Origin: Enterococcus raffinosus
Lineage (GTDB): Bacteria; Bacillota; Bacilli; Lactobacillales; Enterococcaceae
Direction of reading: 5' to 3'
Assembly: GCF_001886185.1 (NCBI RefSeq)
Contig: NZ_JXLA01000004.1
Location: forward strand, 98,392-162,391
DNA: 64,000 nt
This document shows, one piece after another, positions 41,698 to 51,076 of this stretch (the first letter of the stretch is position 1; every line of letters begins with the position of its first letter). Position numbers and translations under genes: made by a program. The notes beneath the pieces are model-generated. The model was not told where the DNA came from and made no database searches. It saw nothing but the letters and a program-made list of their open reading frames with translations.

Positions 41698-42021
41698 ATG
41701 TTTGAAACATTTGATTCTAAAAAAAGTCGTTATGCCTCTGTCGGTGTGGTGTCCAGTTTGCCAGGCGAGCTGATTGATAGTATCTGGTATATCATTGACT
41801 TAGACTTAAAGGGACTAATCCCATTAGAAAATATTTTGAGTTTTGATTTAATCAATAATGACGGCCACGTTACCATGCACTTCTCTCAAGAAGACAGTAG
41901 TGTTGAAATGGGCATTGATTTACCTTTTAGATATTCTAGTGAATTCCCACAAGAAGTATATGCTTACGATGATGGCAACCGTCAAACAATTTTGTTGCCA
42001 AATGAAATTCGCCAACGTTAA
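41698..42021 (+). CDS. DUF960 family protein
   Basis: A 107-residue protein of unknown function found in Lactobacillales. The ATG at 41698 is eight bases after AAAGGAGG and gives MFETFDSKKSRYASVGVVSS; a longer start was rejected. Soluble and acidic, with no membrane segment. The DUF960 assignment rests on the N-terminal pattern and length. Flanked by terminators on both sides, so it is monocistronic. Confidence 0.75.
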   Translation: MFETFDSKKSRYASVGVVSSLPGELIDSIWYIIDLDLKGLIPLENILSFDLINNDGHVTMHFSQEDSSVEMGIDLPFRYSSEFPQEVYAYDDGNRQTILLPNEIRQR

Positions 42022-42027
42022 TTCACG

Positions 42028-42061
42028 AGACATTCCTTTTCTTAAGGGATGTCTTTTTTTC
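42028..42061 (+). terminator. Terminator after the DUF960 gene
   Basis: Stem 42028-42038 with 42043-42053 (one G-U pair) followed by a T-run. Confidence 0.85.
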
Positions 42062-42144
42062 TTAATAATTGAAAATTTATTCTTGCTTTCAGAAAATTTT
42101 GTGGTAATATCAATCAGAAAATTTTAATAGAAAGCGGGAAAAGA

Positions 42145-43518
42145 ATGAAAGAATTAACTCATGGAAATCCAGCAAAATTGATCTTATTATTTACACTGCC
42201 CTTGTTCGTAGGAAATGTTTTTCAGCAATTTTATAGCATGATAGATATGTTAGTTGTCGGTCAGGTATTAGGTAAAGATGCCTTAGCTGCTGTTGGTGCA
42301 ACAGGCAGCGTCAGCTTTTTAATTATTGGATTTGCACAAGGGCTAACCTCAGGTCTCTCAATTATTACCGCACAACGATTCGGTGCAAAAGACTTGCAAG
42401 GCGTTCGTAAAAGTTTTGCTGCCTCCATTGTAATCAGCTTAGTTGTCACTGTCATTTTAACGATTTTAAGTTTAGTCTTTTTACGTCCCTTGTTATTGTT
42501 GATGCAAACACCGCCTGAACTTTTAAATCAAGCGCAAGATTTTATTTCTGTCATTTTAGCTGGGATTTTTGCGGCCATGAGTTTTAATCTTTTGTCAAAT
42601 ATGGTAAGAGCTTTAGGCGATAGTCGAACACCCTTATTTTTCTTAGCCGCTGCTGTTGTTGTTAATGTTGTCTTGGATTTGATTTTCATTATCTATTTAC
42701 ATATGGGCGTCGCCGGTGCCGGTTATGCAACAGTTATTGCCCAAGTATTTGCTAGCCTTTTATGTGTTTGGTTTATTCGACGCAAGATTCCTTTGCTGCA
42801 AATCAGCCGTAAACATTTCTCTTTTGATAAAAAGGAGCTGGGGATGCATTTACGAGCAGCTTTACCTATGGGCTTCCAATCATCCATTATCGCTATCGGT
42901 GCTGTGATTTTACAATCTGCGCTAAATACGTTAGGGACAGATGTGGTTGCTGCTCAGGCGGCGGCTAGTCGGATCGACCAATTTGCGATCCTTCCTATGA
43001 TGTCCTTTGGTATTACCATGACTACTTTCACGGCACAAAATTTAGGCGCAAAACAATACGGACGTATCCTGCAAGGAGTGAAGTATGGATTACTAATGAG
43101 TGGTGCATTTAGCTTGTTCGCTGGTCTGCTAGTTATTACATGCGGTCGCACATTCATTGCCCTGTTTGTCGCTCGCAGCGAAACGCATGTCTTTGATTTA
43201 GCGCAAACCTATTTCACAATTAACGGTTCTTTGTATTGGGTGCTAGCAACCTTACTAATTCTGCGTTACACATTGCAAGGCTTGGGGCAAGCAAAAATCC
43301 CTACAATCGCCGGAATGATGGAGTTGATTATGCGCTCCTTTGCTGCTATTATTTTGACCCACTCCTTCGGGTTTGCTGGCGCCGCTTTCGCTTCTCCACT
43401 AGCTTGGATTGGTTCAACACTTGTCTTGTTGGCCTCTTATTTTAAGGCCATACGCCGATTGAAACAATTGGATAATCAGCAGACCCTTGAAGCCGCAGAA
43501 ATAAGCTTCGAACATTAA
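42145..43518 (+). CDS. MATE family efflux transporter
   Basis: Cation-coupled multidrug exporter type membrane protein. 457 residues with twelve predicted membrane segments in two related halves (MatE repeats about 15-175 and 240-400). The start HGNPAKLILLFTLPLFVGNVFQQ cut to its core PLFVGNVFQQFY is typical of the DinF/NorM-like bacterial group, and LGDSRTPLFF follows at the end of the first half. Substrate unknown. Preceded by a weak AAAGCGGG site. Confidence 0.92.
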   Translation: MKELTHGNPAKLILLFTLPLFVGNVFQQFYSMIDMLVVGQVLGKDALAAVGATGSVSFLIIGFAQGLTSGLSIITAQRFGAKDLQGVRKSFAASIVISLVVTVILTILSLVFLRPLLLLMQTPPELLNQAQDFISVILAGIFAAMSFNLLSNMVRALGDSRTPLFFLAAAVVVNVVLDLIFIIYLHMGVAGAGYATVIAQVFASLLCVWFIRRKIPLLQISRKHFSFDKKELGMHLRAALPMGFQSSIIAIGAVILQSALNTLGTDVVAAQAAASRIDQFAILPMMSFGITMTTFTAQNLGAKQYGRILQGVKYGLLMSGAFSLFAGLLVITCGRTFIALFVARSETHVFDLAQTYFTINGSLYWVLATLLILRYTLQGLGQAKIPTIAGMMELIMRSFAAIILTHSFGFAGAAFASPLAWIGSTLVLLASYFKAIRRLKQLDNQQTLEAAEISFEH

Positions 43519-43552
43519 AAAGGCAAAAATCCGTTTGGATTTTTGCCTTTTT
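43517..43552. terminator. Bidirectional terminator between MATE and DUF6155 genes
   Basis: Sixteen perfect pairs, 43517-43532 with 43537-43552, starting with A5 and ending with T5. Confidence 0.9.
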
Positions 43553-43589
43553 CTCTTATACTCATTGGTTTGAACAATCGAACAATCTC

Positions 43590-44123
43590 TTACTCATTGG
43601 CTAACTGATGGTAGATCGTTAACATCTGTTGCGAGAACTCTGATTGAAATTTTCTAGCATTATCAACAATTTGGTTGCATCTAGAAAAATACTCATGAAA
43701 ATATACTTGCGAGTCATCTTCTAAAATTCGAGCAATCGCTGACGCATAGCTTGTATTCATCAACGTAATGATCGACTTATCTGATTCACCAAAAATACCA
43801 ATAAAATCCAAACCACATTCAACAAAATACAATTCTACATCAATCAATGCCCGTTGGTTTTGACAGCTCTTACGAAACTTTCGCAGCAGCTCCTTTGCCT
43901 CGGATAAAGAACGATCAATTTTTCGATGTGGAAAAAAAGCTTGTTCCAGCTTTTGATTGGCTTCTTTTGCGATCCGTAGTCCATAACCATCCCCCAAAAA
44001 ACGTGAATCTACAATCTGCTGAGCAACCTCCGATTGTTTGTATAGCTGACAAATCAGTTCTCTTAGCTGTTCATCATTCGCCTCGCCCAGTTTTTCCCGC
44101 AATCCCGAAATCGTCATTTCCAT
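43590..44123 (-). CDS. DUF6155-like protein
   Basis: A 177-residue soluble helical protein. The ATG at 44121-44123 has GAGG eight bases upstream and gives MEMTISGLREKLGEANDEQL, resembling the start of DUF6155 proteins (a helix followed by LRELICQLYK). A longer start with 17 basic residues (MKCVKLRLKK) was rejected. No known catalytic motif was seen. It lies downstream of kup but separated by about 145 bases. Confidence 0.65.
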   Translation of the reverse strand: MEMTISGLREKLGEANDEQLRELICQLYKQSEVAQQIVDSRFLGDGYGLRIAKEANQKLEQAFFPHRKIDRSLSEAKELLRKFRKSCQNQRALIDVELYFVECGLDFIGIFGESDKSIITLMNTSYASAIARILEDDSQVYFHEYFSRCNQIVDNARKFQSEFSQQMLTIYHQLANE

Positions 44124-44270
44124 CTTGCAACCCTCACCTTCACTCTTTTTTAATCTTAATTTAACGCATTTCAAATAAAAAGAAAAGAACTTTTGACATC
44201 TGTTTGAGCCAAAAGTTCCCAGTCTATTTAAACTTTTTGAGGAAATGGAATAACGCTAGTCAATGAGCAG

Positions 44271-46268
44271 CTAGGACTTTCTCTCCTTAAGCCAGGTTTT
44301 TCTTGTTTCACCAACAATTAGTGGAACCGTCTCATAGGTAACCTCACTATACTCAATACCAAACCAGCGCTCTGGGGTAACTGTATGCCGTTTGATCGCT
44401 AATCTTGCCTGCATAACCTGTCGATCCCATTTATCAATTCGTGTCATGTTTGACAGCTCTTCTTGTATCATCACAAAACGGAAATCTCCAACTTGACGAC
44501 CTGGAGTTAACGAATAGTGCTGCGGTTGTTTTGGTAAACGTCCTTGCTTCATTAAGTCATGAATAATTTGACGCAAATAAACATTCACATCTTGCGCAAT
44601 TCGGAAACCTAAATACAATTTTACCTTCACGATAAAATCTGTTCCCATCATATCCACACTATATTCTTCTGTATATGGTTCATCAGTAACTTCCACATTT
44701 ACAAACCAATAGACTTTGGCACGTTTCAACCGTTTATCCAAAATTGAATAAATAAATTGTTGCGGAATACTATCTTCCTCTAACCGCGGCACCAAAAAGA
44801 CCACGTTTGTTTGATAATACGGAATCTTCTCATCATCATGAAGCTCCTGAAGTTGCGGCAGATAATCTTTAAATCGAACATCTTGACTTGCGTTTTCTTG
44901 AACACGATTGCTGCGGTGCCAGATGTACATCACACTCAAAATCACTAACGCCATCGCAACAGCAACAAATCCGCCGTGGAAGAATTTCGTAACACTCGAG
45001 ATAAAGAAAAATCCTTCTAGCGTACCAAAAAAGAGCAGCATTAATGTAGCTAAAACACGTGAGGGGCCATTTTGCAATAAGTAATGATAGAGCAAGAAGG
45101 TCGTCATAAGCATCGTCACTGTAATTGACAGTCCGTAGGCTGCTTCCATATGAGTAGAGGTTCGGAAGGTCAGAACAATCAATGAACAAGCGGCCCATAA
45201 AATCAGGTTAATCGCCGGAATATACATCTGTCCGATACTTTTACCGGGATAAATGATGCGCATTCTTGGTAAAAGCTTCAATTTGATCGCTTCAGATACT
45301 AATGTAAACGAACCGGAGATCAATGCCTGAGAAGCAATAATTGCCGCTATTGTCGCAAAAACCACACCAAAAATCATCCAGCCATCCGGTAAAATTTGAA
45401 AGAATGGATTCAAGTTATCAATGGCTTCAATCGAAGCATTTCCTTTCGCATGAAGAATCCACGCTGCTTGGCCAGCATAATTCAACATTAAACAAATCAA
45501 CACATAGGGCCAGCTAAAATGAATATTTTTCTTCCCCACATGGCCCATATCAGAGTAGAGCGCTTCTGCCCCGGTTGTCGCCAAAAAGATGCTCCCCAAA
45601 ATAAAGATACCCATTTTATTCTCAGAACTGAATAACAAATGAATGGCATAATAAGGATTCAATGCTTTGATTACACTAAAGTCATAGGGAATGTTCATCA
45701 GACCCATTAACCCTAAAAAGGAGAACCACAAGAACATAATCGGCCCAAAGGCTTTTCCAACAAAGTCAGTTCCAAATCGTTGAATTAAAAATAAGAATAA
45801 CAAGATGATTAATGTGATAATTACAATAACATTTTGATTGTTCCCGAACTTTTGATAGAAATCAGGAATCCCCCGCAATCCCTCGATAGCAGTGGTTACT
45901 GTTACGGCCGGTGTTAATACGCCATCGGCTAGTAATGCCGCCCCACCAATCATCGCCGGGATGATTAAATATTTTCCATCTCTGCGTACCAATGTATACA
46001 AAGAGAAAATTCCTCCTTCTCCATGGTTGTCTGCACGCAGGGCAATTAATACATACTTGACGGTCGTCAGAAGCATGACTGTCCAGAACACTAGCGAAAC
46101 CGCACCAAGAACAAAATCTTGAGTAACGGTATTTAATCCGCCATTTTCTTCTAAAATAGCTTTCATTACATATAGTGGGCTCGTTCCGATATCTCCATAT
46201 ACAACGCCCATCGCTATCAGCAGACCTGCCGCTGAAAGCTTCTTGATATGGTCTTTCTTTTTTTCCAT
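44271..46268 (-). CDS. kup: KUP family potassium transporter
   Basis: Proton-coupled potassium uptake protein. 665 residues: about twelve membrane segments up to residue 450 and a soluble C-terminal domain. The first segment holds GVVYGDIGTSPLYV near 22-35, the family signature. The ATG at 46266-46268 follows AGGAG by eight bases; three upstream residues were discarded. The upstream gap contains a repeat copy (R2); no c-di-AMP riboswitch was recognised there. Confidence 0.95.
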   Translation of the reverse strand: MEKKKDHIKKLSAAGLLIAMGVVYGDIGTSPLYVMKAILEENGGLNTVTQDFVLGAVSLVFWTVMLLTTVKYVLIALRADNHGEGGIFSLYTLVRRDGKYLIIPAMIGGAALLADGVLTPAVTVTTAIEGLRGIPDFYQKFGNNQNVIVIITLIILLFLFLIQRFGTDFVGKAFGPIMFLWFSFLGLMGLMNIPYDFSVIKALNPYYAIHLLFSSENKMGIFILGSIFLATTGAEALYSDMGHVGKKNIHFSWPYVLICLMLNYAGQAAWILHAKGNASIEAIDNLNPFFQILPDGWMIFGVVFATIAAIIASQALISGSFTLVSEAIKLKLLPRMRIIYPGKSIGQMYIPAINLILWAACSLIVLTFRTSTHMEAAYGLSITVTMLMTTFLLYHYLLQNGPSRVLATLMLLFFGTLEGFFFISSVTKFFHGGFVAVAMALVILSVMYIWHRSNRVQENASQDVRFKDYLPQLQELHDDEKIPYYQTNVVFLVPRLEEDSIPQQFIYSILDKRLKRAKVYWFVNVEVTDEPYTEEYSVDMMGTDFIVKVKLYLGFRIAQDVNVYLRQIIHDLMKQGRLPKQPQHYSLTPGRQVGDFRFVMIQEELSNMTRIDKWDRQVMQARLAIKRHTVTPERWFGIEYSEVTYETVPLIVGETRKTWLKERKS

Positions 46269-46340
46269 TTTGCACACTCCTGTTACAGGTTCTCATTGAA
46301 TCGGTGGTGATTTCCATTTAAAAAGTTTTAGGCAGACAAA

Positions 46341-46467
46341 GCTTTCGGAAAAACAATCCGCTTCGCATATTCAGTCCCACTAGCCCTACTGAAGTAAGGA
46401 GTGAAACTCGCTGCTATTTTGTAGTGCGAAGTTCATTGCTCCGAAACCCTGAATCTCGCTACGCCTA
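46341..46467 (-). repeat. Structured intergenic repeat, copy R2 (pnp-kup gap)
   Basis: On the minus strand it reads GCGTAGCGAGATTCA, then AATGAACTTCGC, ATAGCAGCGAGTTTCACTCC, a stem-loop (CCTTACT / AGTAGGG with one mismatch, enclosed by CACT/AGTG), then ATATGCGAAGCGGATT. These blocks match in order the copies in the pnp-rpsO gap. Judged by eye. Confidence 0.6.
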
Positions 46468-46507
46468 CCATCCTTCTAATCGCAGGAAAACGCGAAGAAG
46501 AACTTGC

Positions 46508-46550
46508 AAAAAAAGACCTAAACAACAGCTTTCACTATTGTTTAGGTCTT
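46508..46550 (-). terminator. Terminator downstream of pnp
   Basis: Thirteen perfect pairs, 46513-46525 with 46538-46550, followed on the minus strand by seven T. It lies about 145 bases after the pnp stop. Confidence 0.88.
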
Positions 46551-46694
46551 GCAAATTACCTCTTAGACCAGTGCTATGCACTAGTTGTTGATCTAAAAGC
46601 ATAGAGCGGTTCTCTATGTCGCTACTCCCCTAAAACTTATCCGTATTATCCAGTTTCCAGAGAAAATTGTCAAAGAATAACCTCAAAATAGAAA

Positions 46695-48824
46695 CTATTT
46701 TTCTTCTTTTTTGCTTTCTTCTTCCTTCAGCAAGGCTTTACGAGAAGCATTTACACGTCCTTGACGGTCGATTTCAGTGACTTTAACGAGTACTTCGTCC
46801 CCTAGTTTCACAACATCTTCCACTTTATTAACGCGTTCGTTAGCAAGTTGAGAAATATGAACCAGCGCGTCTTTGCCTTTAATCAAGTTTACGAAAGCAC
46901 CAAATTTTTCGATACGAACTACTTTACCTAGATAAACTTCGCCGACTTTTACTTCTTTTGTTAGTTCTTCAATGATCTTGATAGCTTTCTTAATCATCTC
47001 AGCATCGGAAGAAGCGATGCTGACATTGCCTTCTTGATCAATATCGATTTTCACGCCAGTTTCTTCAATAATGCCATTGATTGTGTCGCCGCCCTTACCG
47101 ATAACTGTCTTGATCTTATCTGGGTCGATTTGGATCATTTCAATCTTCGGTGCATAAGGACTTAATTCTTCACGTGGTTCAGCGATCGTATCCGTCAACA
47201 CTTCTAAAATTTCCATCCGCGCTTTTTTCGCTTGTGTCAACGCTTCTGAAAGAATTTGTTCTGTAATCCCTTGGATTTTAATGTCCATTTGCAAAGCAGT
47301 GATACCATCTTTTGTTCCTGCAACCTTAAAGTCCATGTCGCCAAGATGATCTTCCAACCCTTGGATATCTGTCAAGATTGTATAGTTTTCTCCATCTGAA
47401 ACTAATCCCATAGCGATCCCGGCAACAGGCGCTTTAATTGGAACACCCGCATCCATCAATGCTAAAGTACCTGCACAGATACTTGCCTGTGAAGACGATC
47501 CGTTTGACTCCAATACTTCCGCCACTAAACGGATTGTATAAGGAAAATCTTCTTCACTTGGAATAATTTGAGCCAAAGCACGTTCACCCAATGCTCCATG
47601 GCCAATTTCACGGCGACCAGGAGAGCCTGCTCGTCCTGTTGAACCAACAGAGAATTGTGGGAAATTATAATGATGAATGAATCGTTTGCTTTCAACTGTT
47701 CCTAACCCATCAATAATTTGATGCTCACCTAAAGGCGCCAAGGTACAAGCAGACAATGCTTGTGTTTGTCCCCGAGTGAACAAACCTGATCCGTGAACCC
47801 GTGGCAATAAGCTTGTTTCTGCTGCCAATGGACGGATTTCATCTAATTTACGACCATCCGGACGAATCTTGTCAATCGTGATTAATTCGCGCACGACATC
47901 TTTTTCAAGATCTTCTGCGATTTGTTTCACTTCTTTTGTGATTTGAACTAAGTCTTCGGTTTCAACATTCGCAAATTTTTCGCCATAGACTTCTTTCACT
48001 GTTTCTTTAACTTTTTCGATTTCATCTTCACGAGCCAATTTGTCCATTGTCATTACAGCTGTCTTCATTGTTTCGTAATAGCCGTCAAAAATTTCTTTTT
48101 TCAATTCTGGATTGACTTGTAATAAGGACACTTCCATTTTTTCTTTACCGACTGCTGCGACGATTTCAGATTGGAAAGCGACCATTTCTTTAATTGCTTC
48201 AAAACCGAACAATAATGCCCCTAACATATCTTCTTCAGAGACTTCTTTTGCACCAGATTCAACCATGTTAATAGCCTGTTTCGTACCGGCAACGGTTAAA
48301 TCAATATCTGATGCCTCATGTTGTTCCGTCGTAGGGTTTAGCACATACTCGCCATTCACACGTCCCACATCAACGCCTGCGATAGGACCGTCAAACGGAA
48401 TATCTGAAATAGCTAACGCTAATGAAGAACCAAACATCGCTGCCATTGAAGGGGAGCAATCTTGTTCCACACTCATTACCACGTTTGTTACTTGAACTTC
48501 GTTACGGAAGCCATCAGCGAACATCGGACGAATCGGGCGGTCAATCAAACGAGCGGTTAAAGTCGCATCTGTACTTGGACGTCCTTCACGCTTAATGAAG
48601 CCTCCAGGAATTTTACCTACCGCATACATCTTTTCTTCATAGTTGATCGTTAATGGGAAAAAGTCGGTATCCTTCGCTTCTTTTGAAGCAACCGCTGCAC
48701 TTAATACAACTGTGTCTCCATAGCGAACCAATACTGCGCCATTCGCTTGTTTAGCAAGCTGACCAATTTCAACTTGCAGAGGGCGCCCGCCCCAAGTGGT
48801 TTTAAAAACTTGTTTTTCTGACAT
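46695..48824 (-). CDS. pnp: Polyribonucleotide nucleotidyltransferase
   Basis: Phosphorolytic 3'-to-5' exoribonuclease of RNA turnover. 709 residues: two RNase PH domains (about 1-225 and 310-540), a KH domain with [20 protein letters not shown] cut to VIGKGGDTI near 565, and an S1 domain near 620-690 with [24 protein letters not shown] precedes the ATG. It follows rpsO, the conserved order in many bacteria, with a 611-base gap containing tandem repeats. Confidence 0.98.
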   Translation of the reverse strand: MSEKQVFKTTWGGRPLQVEIGQLAKQANGAVLVRYGDTVVLSAAVASKEAKDTDFFPLTINYEEKMYAVGKIPGGFIKREGRPSTDATLTARLIDRPIRPMFADGFRNEVQVTNVVMSVEQDCSPSMAAMFGSSLALAISDIPFDGPIAGVDVGRVNGEYVLNPTTEQHEASDIDLTVAGTKQAINMVESGAKEVSEEDMLGALLFGFEAIKEMVAFQSEIVAAVGKEKMEVSLLQVNPELKKEIFDGYYETMKTAVMTMDKLAREDEIEKVKETVKEVYGEKFANVETEDLVQITKEVKQIAEDLEKDVVRELITIDKIRPDGRKLDEIRPLAAETSLLPRVHGSGLFTRGQTQALSACTLAPLGEHQIIDGLGTVESKRFIHHYNFPQFSVGSTGRAGSPGRREIGHGALGERALAQIIPSEEDFPYTIRLVAEVLESNGSSSQASICAGTLALMDAGVPIKAPVAGIAMGLVSDGENYTILTDIQGLEDHLGDMDFKVAGTKDGITALQMDIKIQGITEQILSEALTQAKKARMEILEVLTDTIAEPREELSPYAPKIEMIQIDPDKIKTVIGKGGDTINGIIEETGVKIDIDQEGNVSIASSDAEMIKKAIKIIEELTKEVKVGEVYLGKVVRIEKFGAFVNLIKGKDALVHISQLANERVNKVEDVVKLGDEVLVKVTEIDRQGRVNASRKALLKEEESKKEEK

Positions 48825-49162
48825 AATTTCTCCTTTTCCCTTTGACCAGTGCGACGCTACTAAACAAATGGAAACAGCGGGTGAAACATCCGTACACTGA
48901 AATTGCCAATAAACGGTGTACCAGAAGTAGCTTCTACGGAAATAAGTCCGTCAATCTCGAAAATATGAAAAGCTGTTTTCAGATTGCCTGTCTTATTTCT
49001 TGAAGCTGAACACTTCTGTTTCAACCTCTACTTGCATTTGGTTAGTAGAGTGACAACACGCTAATCAAAGGTCTTTTATTTTTTCCGAGAAAGTCTCGGT
49101 AATAGATTCACTTAGATATGAACGATCGCCTACTAATATTTTCTACGTTCGTATGATAAACT

Positions 49163-49277
49163 AGCAGCTAGCTCATTTTAAGTGAACTCATTTTTCTACA
49201 AACCAGAAAACCAGAAAAATGAATTGATTTTCGTACGCATACTATTTTACTAACCTGCTAAAGCAGGAAGTAAAACT
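49163..49277 (-). repeat. Structured intergenic repeat, copy R4 (pnp-rpsO gap)
   Basis: On the minus strand: AGTTTTACTTC, stem CCTGCT/AGCAGG enclosed by TTTTAC/GTAAAA, then ATAGTATGCGTACGAAAAT, a second hairpin CATTTTTCT/AGAAAAATG, and GAGCTAGCTGCTAG. It directly continues copy R3 in the same order. A truncated further copy (about 49135-49162) follows. Confidence 0.65.
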
Positions 49278-49386
49278 AGCAACTATCTCGGAAGCAAAGT
49301 ATTCATTTTCTCAAAAATAGAGAAAATGAACTTATTCTCGCTTCGCATAACATTTCATTAACGTATTGAAAATACGAAGTGAAACT
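49278..49386 (-). repeat. Structured intergenic repeat, copy R3 (pnp-rpsO gap)
   Basis: On the minus strand: AGTTTCACTTC, stem CGTATT/AATACG enclosed by TTTCA/TGAAA, then GTTATGCGAAGCGAGAATAA, an 11-pair perfect hairpin TTCATTTTCTC/GAGAAAATGAA, and CTTCCGAGATAGTTGCT. Units R3 and R4 share layout while their stems differ in sequence on both sides, so pairing is maintained. Confidence 0.7.
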
Positions 49387-49389
49387 GTC

Positions 49390-49421
49390 AAAAAAAGTGA
49401 GATTCCTAGGAACCTCACTTT
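49390..49421 (-). terminator. Terminator after rpsO
   Basis: Stem of about twelve pairs (one G-U) within 49395-49420 and a T-run on the minus strand. Confidence 0.85.
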
Positions 49422-49435
49422 CATAGTAGTACGAA

Positions 49436-49705
49436 TTAACGACGTAGTCCTAGACGTTGGATTAATTCACGGTAACGTTGTACTTCATTCTTACGTAAGT
49501 AAGCTAGCAAGTTACGACGATGACCAACTTTTTTCATTAGACCGCGATATGAATGATGGTCTTTTTTGTGGACACGTGCATGCTCATTAAGTTGATTGAT
49601 TTCTTCCGTTAATACAGCGATTTGTACTTCTGGAGAACCAGTATCTCCTTCATGGCGAGCATATTCATTGATGATTTCGTTTTTACGTTCTTTTGATAAT
49701 GCCAT
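49436..49705 (-). CDS. rpsO: 30S ribosomal protein S15
   Basis: Primary binder of the central 16S domain and subunit bridge. 89 residues from the ATG at 49703-49705 ([20 protein letters not shown]) after GAGGTGAAAACC; three extra upstream residues were discarded. The [16 protein letters not shown] stretch is normal. Confidence 0.97.
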   Translation of the reverse strand: MALSKERKNEIINEYARHEGDTGSPEVQIAVLTEEINQLNEHARVHKKDHHSYRGLMKKVGHRRNLLAYLRKNEVQRYRELIQRLGLRR

Positions 49706-49740
49706 GGTTTTCACCTCTTCCTTTTTTTCTTCCTACGACT

Positions 49741-49802
49741 GAGTAGAGCGTTGGTGAATCGCCCAACCAAGTGATAGGTGGTGCGCTTTGCACACTCTAA
49801 CA
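49741..49802 (-). promoter_or_regulatory. Candidate S15-binding leader of rpsO
   Basis: On the minus strand an outer stem AGAG..CTCT encloses a GTGC/GCAC hairpin and a GTTGG/CCAAC hairpin, a three-way junction about 40 bases before the rpsO ribosome site. Firmicute rpsO leaders bound by S15 also form three-way junctions. No covariance search was possible. Confidence 0.45.
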
Positions 49803-49971
49803 CTTTACTTTATTTACTCTAAAAAATCAAGCTGTACAGCAATTTAAGCAAGTCTTTTACAATCATTACAATTTTTTTAAAGAACGGCTTCTCTAGAAAC
49901 AGTTTTTTTACCTTACTTACTTTTTGTGTTAAACTAACTTGATGAAATCATGTCTGAGAGGAGACTTTTTA

Positions 49972-50535
49972 ATGATCACAATGGATGATATTATTCGGGA
50001 AGGCCATCCGACCTTGCGGGCTGTTGCCAAAGAAGTCCCGATTCCTCCAATCGCTGAAGATGTGGAGCTTGGCAAAGAAATGCTGCAGTTTCTTAAAAAC
50101 AGTCAAGACCCCGTAAAAGCAGAAGAATTAAATCTACGAGGCGGTGTCGGCTTGGCCGCTCCCCAGTTAGACATCTCAAAACGGATCATTGCTGTTCATG
50201 TTCCAAGTGTTGATCCAGAAAAACCTGAGAACGGAATCAGTACAGTGATGTATAATCCGAAAATTTTAAGCCACTCGGTCCAAGAGGCCTGCTTAGGCGA
50301 AGGAGAAGGCTGCTTATCAGTTGATCGTGAAGTACCAGGTTATGTTGTTCGTGCTGCACGCATTACTGTTTCTTATTTTGATGCAGAGGGCGAGAAACAT
50401 AAAATACGTTTGAAAAACTATAACGCAATCGTTGTACAGCATGAGATTGATCATATTAATGGCGTCATGTTCTACGATCATATCGATGAAAAGAATCCGT
50501 TACAACTAAAAGATGGCGTTTTAGTCATCGAATAG
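49972..50535 (+). CDS. def: Peptide deformylase
   Basis: Removes the formyl group from nascent proteins. 187 residues from the ATG at 49972, eight bases after AGGAG; an upstream start adding 11 residues was rejected. All three metal and active-site motifs are present: [14 protein letters not shown] and HEIDHING. The length and insertion after motif 1 fit the Gram-positive type 2 enzyme. Confidence 0.96.
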   Translation: MITMDDIIREGHPTLRAVAKEVPIPPIAEDVELGKEMLQFLKNSQDPVKAEELNLRGGVGLAAPQLDISKRIIAVHVPSVDPEKPENGISTVMYNPKILSHSVQEACLGEGEGCLSVDREVPGYVVRAARITVSYFDAEGEKHKIRLKNYNAIVVQHEIDHINGVMFYDHIDEKNPLQLKDGVLVIE

Positions 50536-50547
50536 AAACACCATTCA

Positions 50548-51075
50548 CTACGAATGGTGTTTTTCTTCATATAGAATCCCTTTTTCTGAAAGCGCCTGTT
50601 TGATTTCTGCTAAATCTTCTAACGTTTCATAGGCAATCGTGTGTAAATGAATCCCCGCTGTCAACTCGGATAAGAGGGTTACTTGCAGCTCATTCGCTTC
50701 TTTAATAAACGTATCCACGTCTTGCTGCGTTGTAAGATGCAAGCCTCCGACAAGTTCACCATACAAAGGATGTTCTACGACGACATCAATCACTTCACCG
50801 CCGTGTTCAACGATCGTTCGCAGTTCTTCCGCTGTTTGCTGTGGCGTATGTTGTACAGCTATCTTACTAATTAGCTTTTCAGATTCACGTTCTAACAGAT
50901 AACCGCGGGCAGTTGCGATGATATTTTCTCCTGAGGCTCGCAATAATGCAACATCACCAACTACGATTTGACGGCTCACGCCAAATTCTTTTGCAAAGCT
51001 GGTGGCACTGATTGGTTTTTCCGTTTGCTGCAGCGCGCGTAATATTTCAGCTTTACGTTTATCCCCATCCATCAT
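50548..51075 (-). CDS. niaR: Niacin-responsive transcriptional repressor NiaR (HTH plus 3H domain)
   Basis: Regulator of NAD precursor uptake and salvage. 175 residues: an N-terminal winged helix (about 1-65, SATSFAKEFGVSRQIVVGDVALLR) whose key part is FGVSRQIVVGDV, and a 3H domain with its conserved histidines in VEHPLYGEL, GGLHL and GIHLHTI. Only one base separates it from the preceding acetyltransferase-chorismate mutase gene, so the two are co-transcribed. The target genes are not in the window. Confidence 0.88.
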   Translation of the reverse strand: MMDGDKRKAEILRALQQTEKPISATSFAKEFGVSRQIVVGDVALLRASGENIIATARGYLLERESEKLISKIAVQHTPQQTAEELRTIVEHGGEVIDVVVEHPLYGELVGGLHLTTQQDVDTFIKEANELQVTLLSELTAGIHLHTIAYETLEDLAEIKQALSEKGILYEEKHHS

Positions 51076-51076
51076 G

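Larger units (their letters stand above)
46278..46694. other. Intergenic region kup / pnp
   Basis: 427 bases holding the pnp terminator (46508-46550), repeat R2, and between 46551 and 46694 two small hairpins (AGTGC/GCACT near 46570 and CATAGAG/CTCTATG near 46601-46619) after the pnp stop. Confidence 0.7.
48825..49435. other. Intergenic region pnp / rpsO
   Basis: 611 bases without a gene. From the right: the rpsO terminator, repeats R3 and R4 plus a partial copy, then (48825-49130) a less structured part with one CCGAGA/TCTCGG hairpin near 49090 and the presumed pnp promoter and leader, not clearly identified. Confidence 0.7.

Noticed and set aside
46278..46340. c-di-AMP riboswitch before kup
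   Set aside because: Looked for because kup genes often have one; the gap holds repeat R2 and no ydaO-type core.
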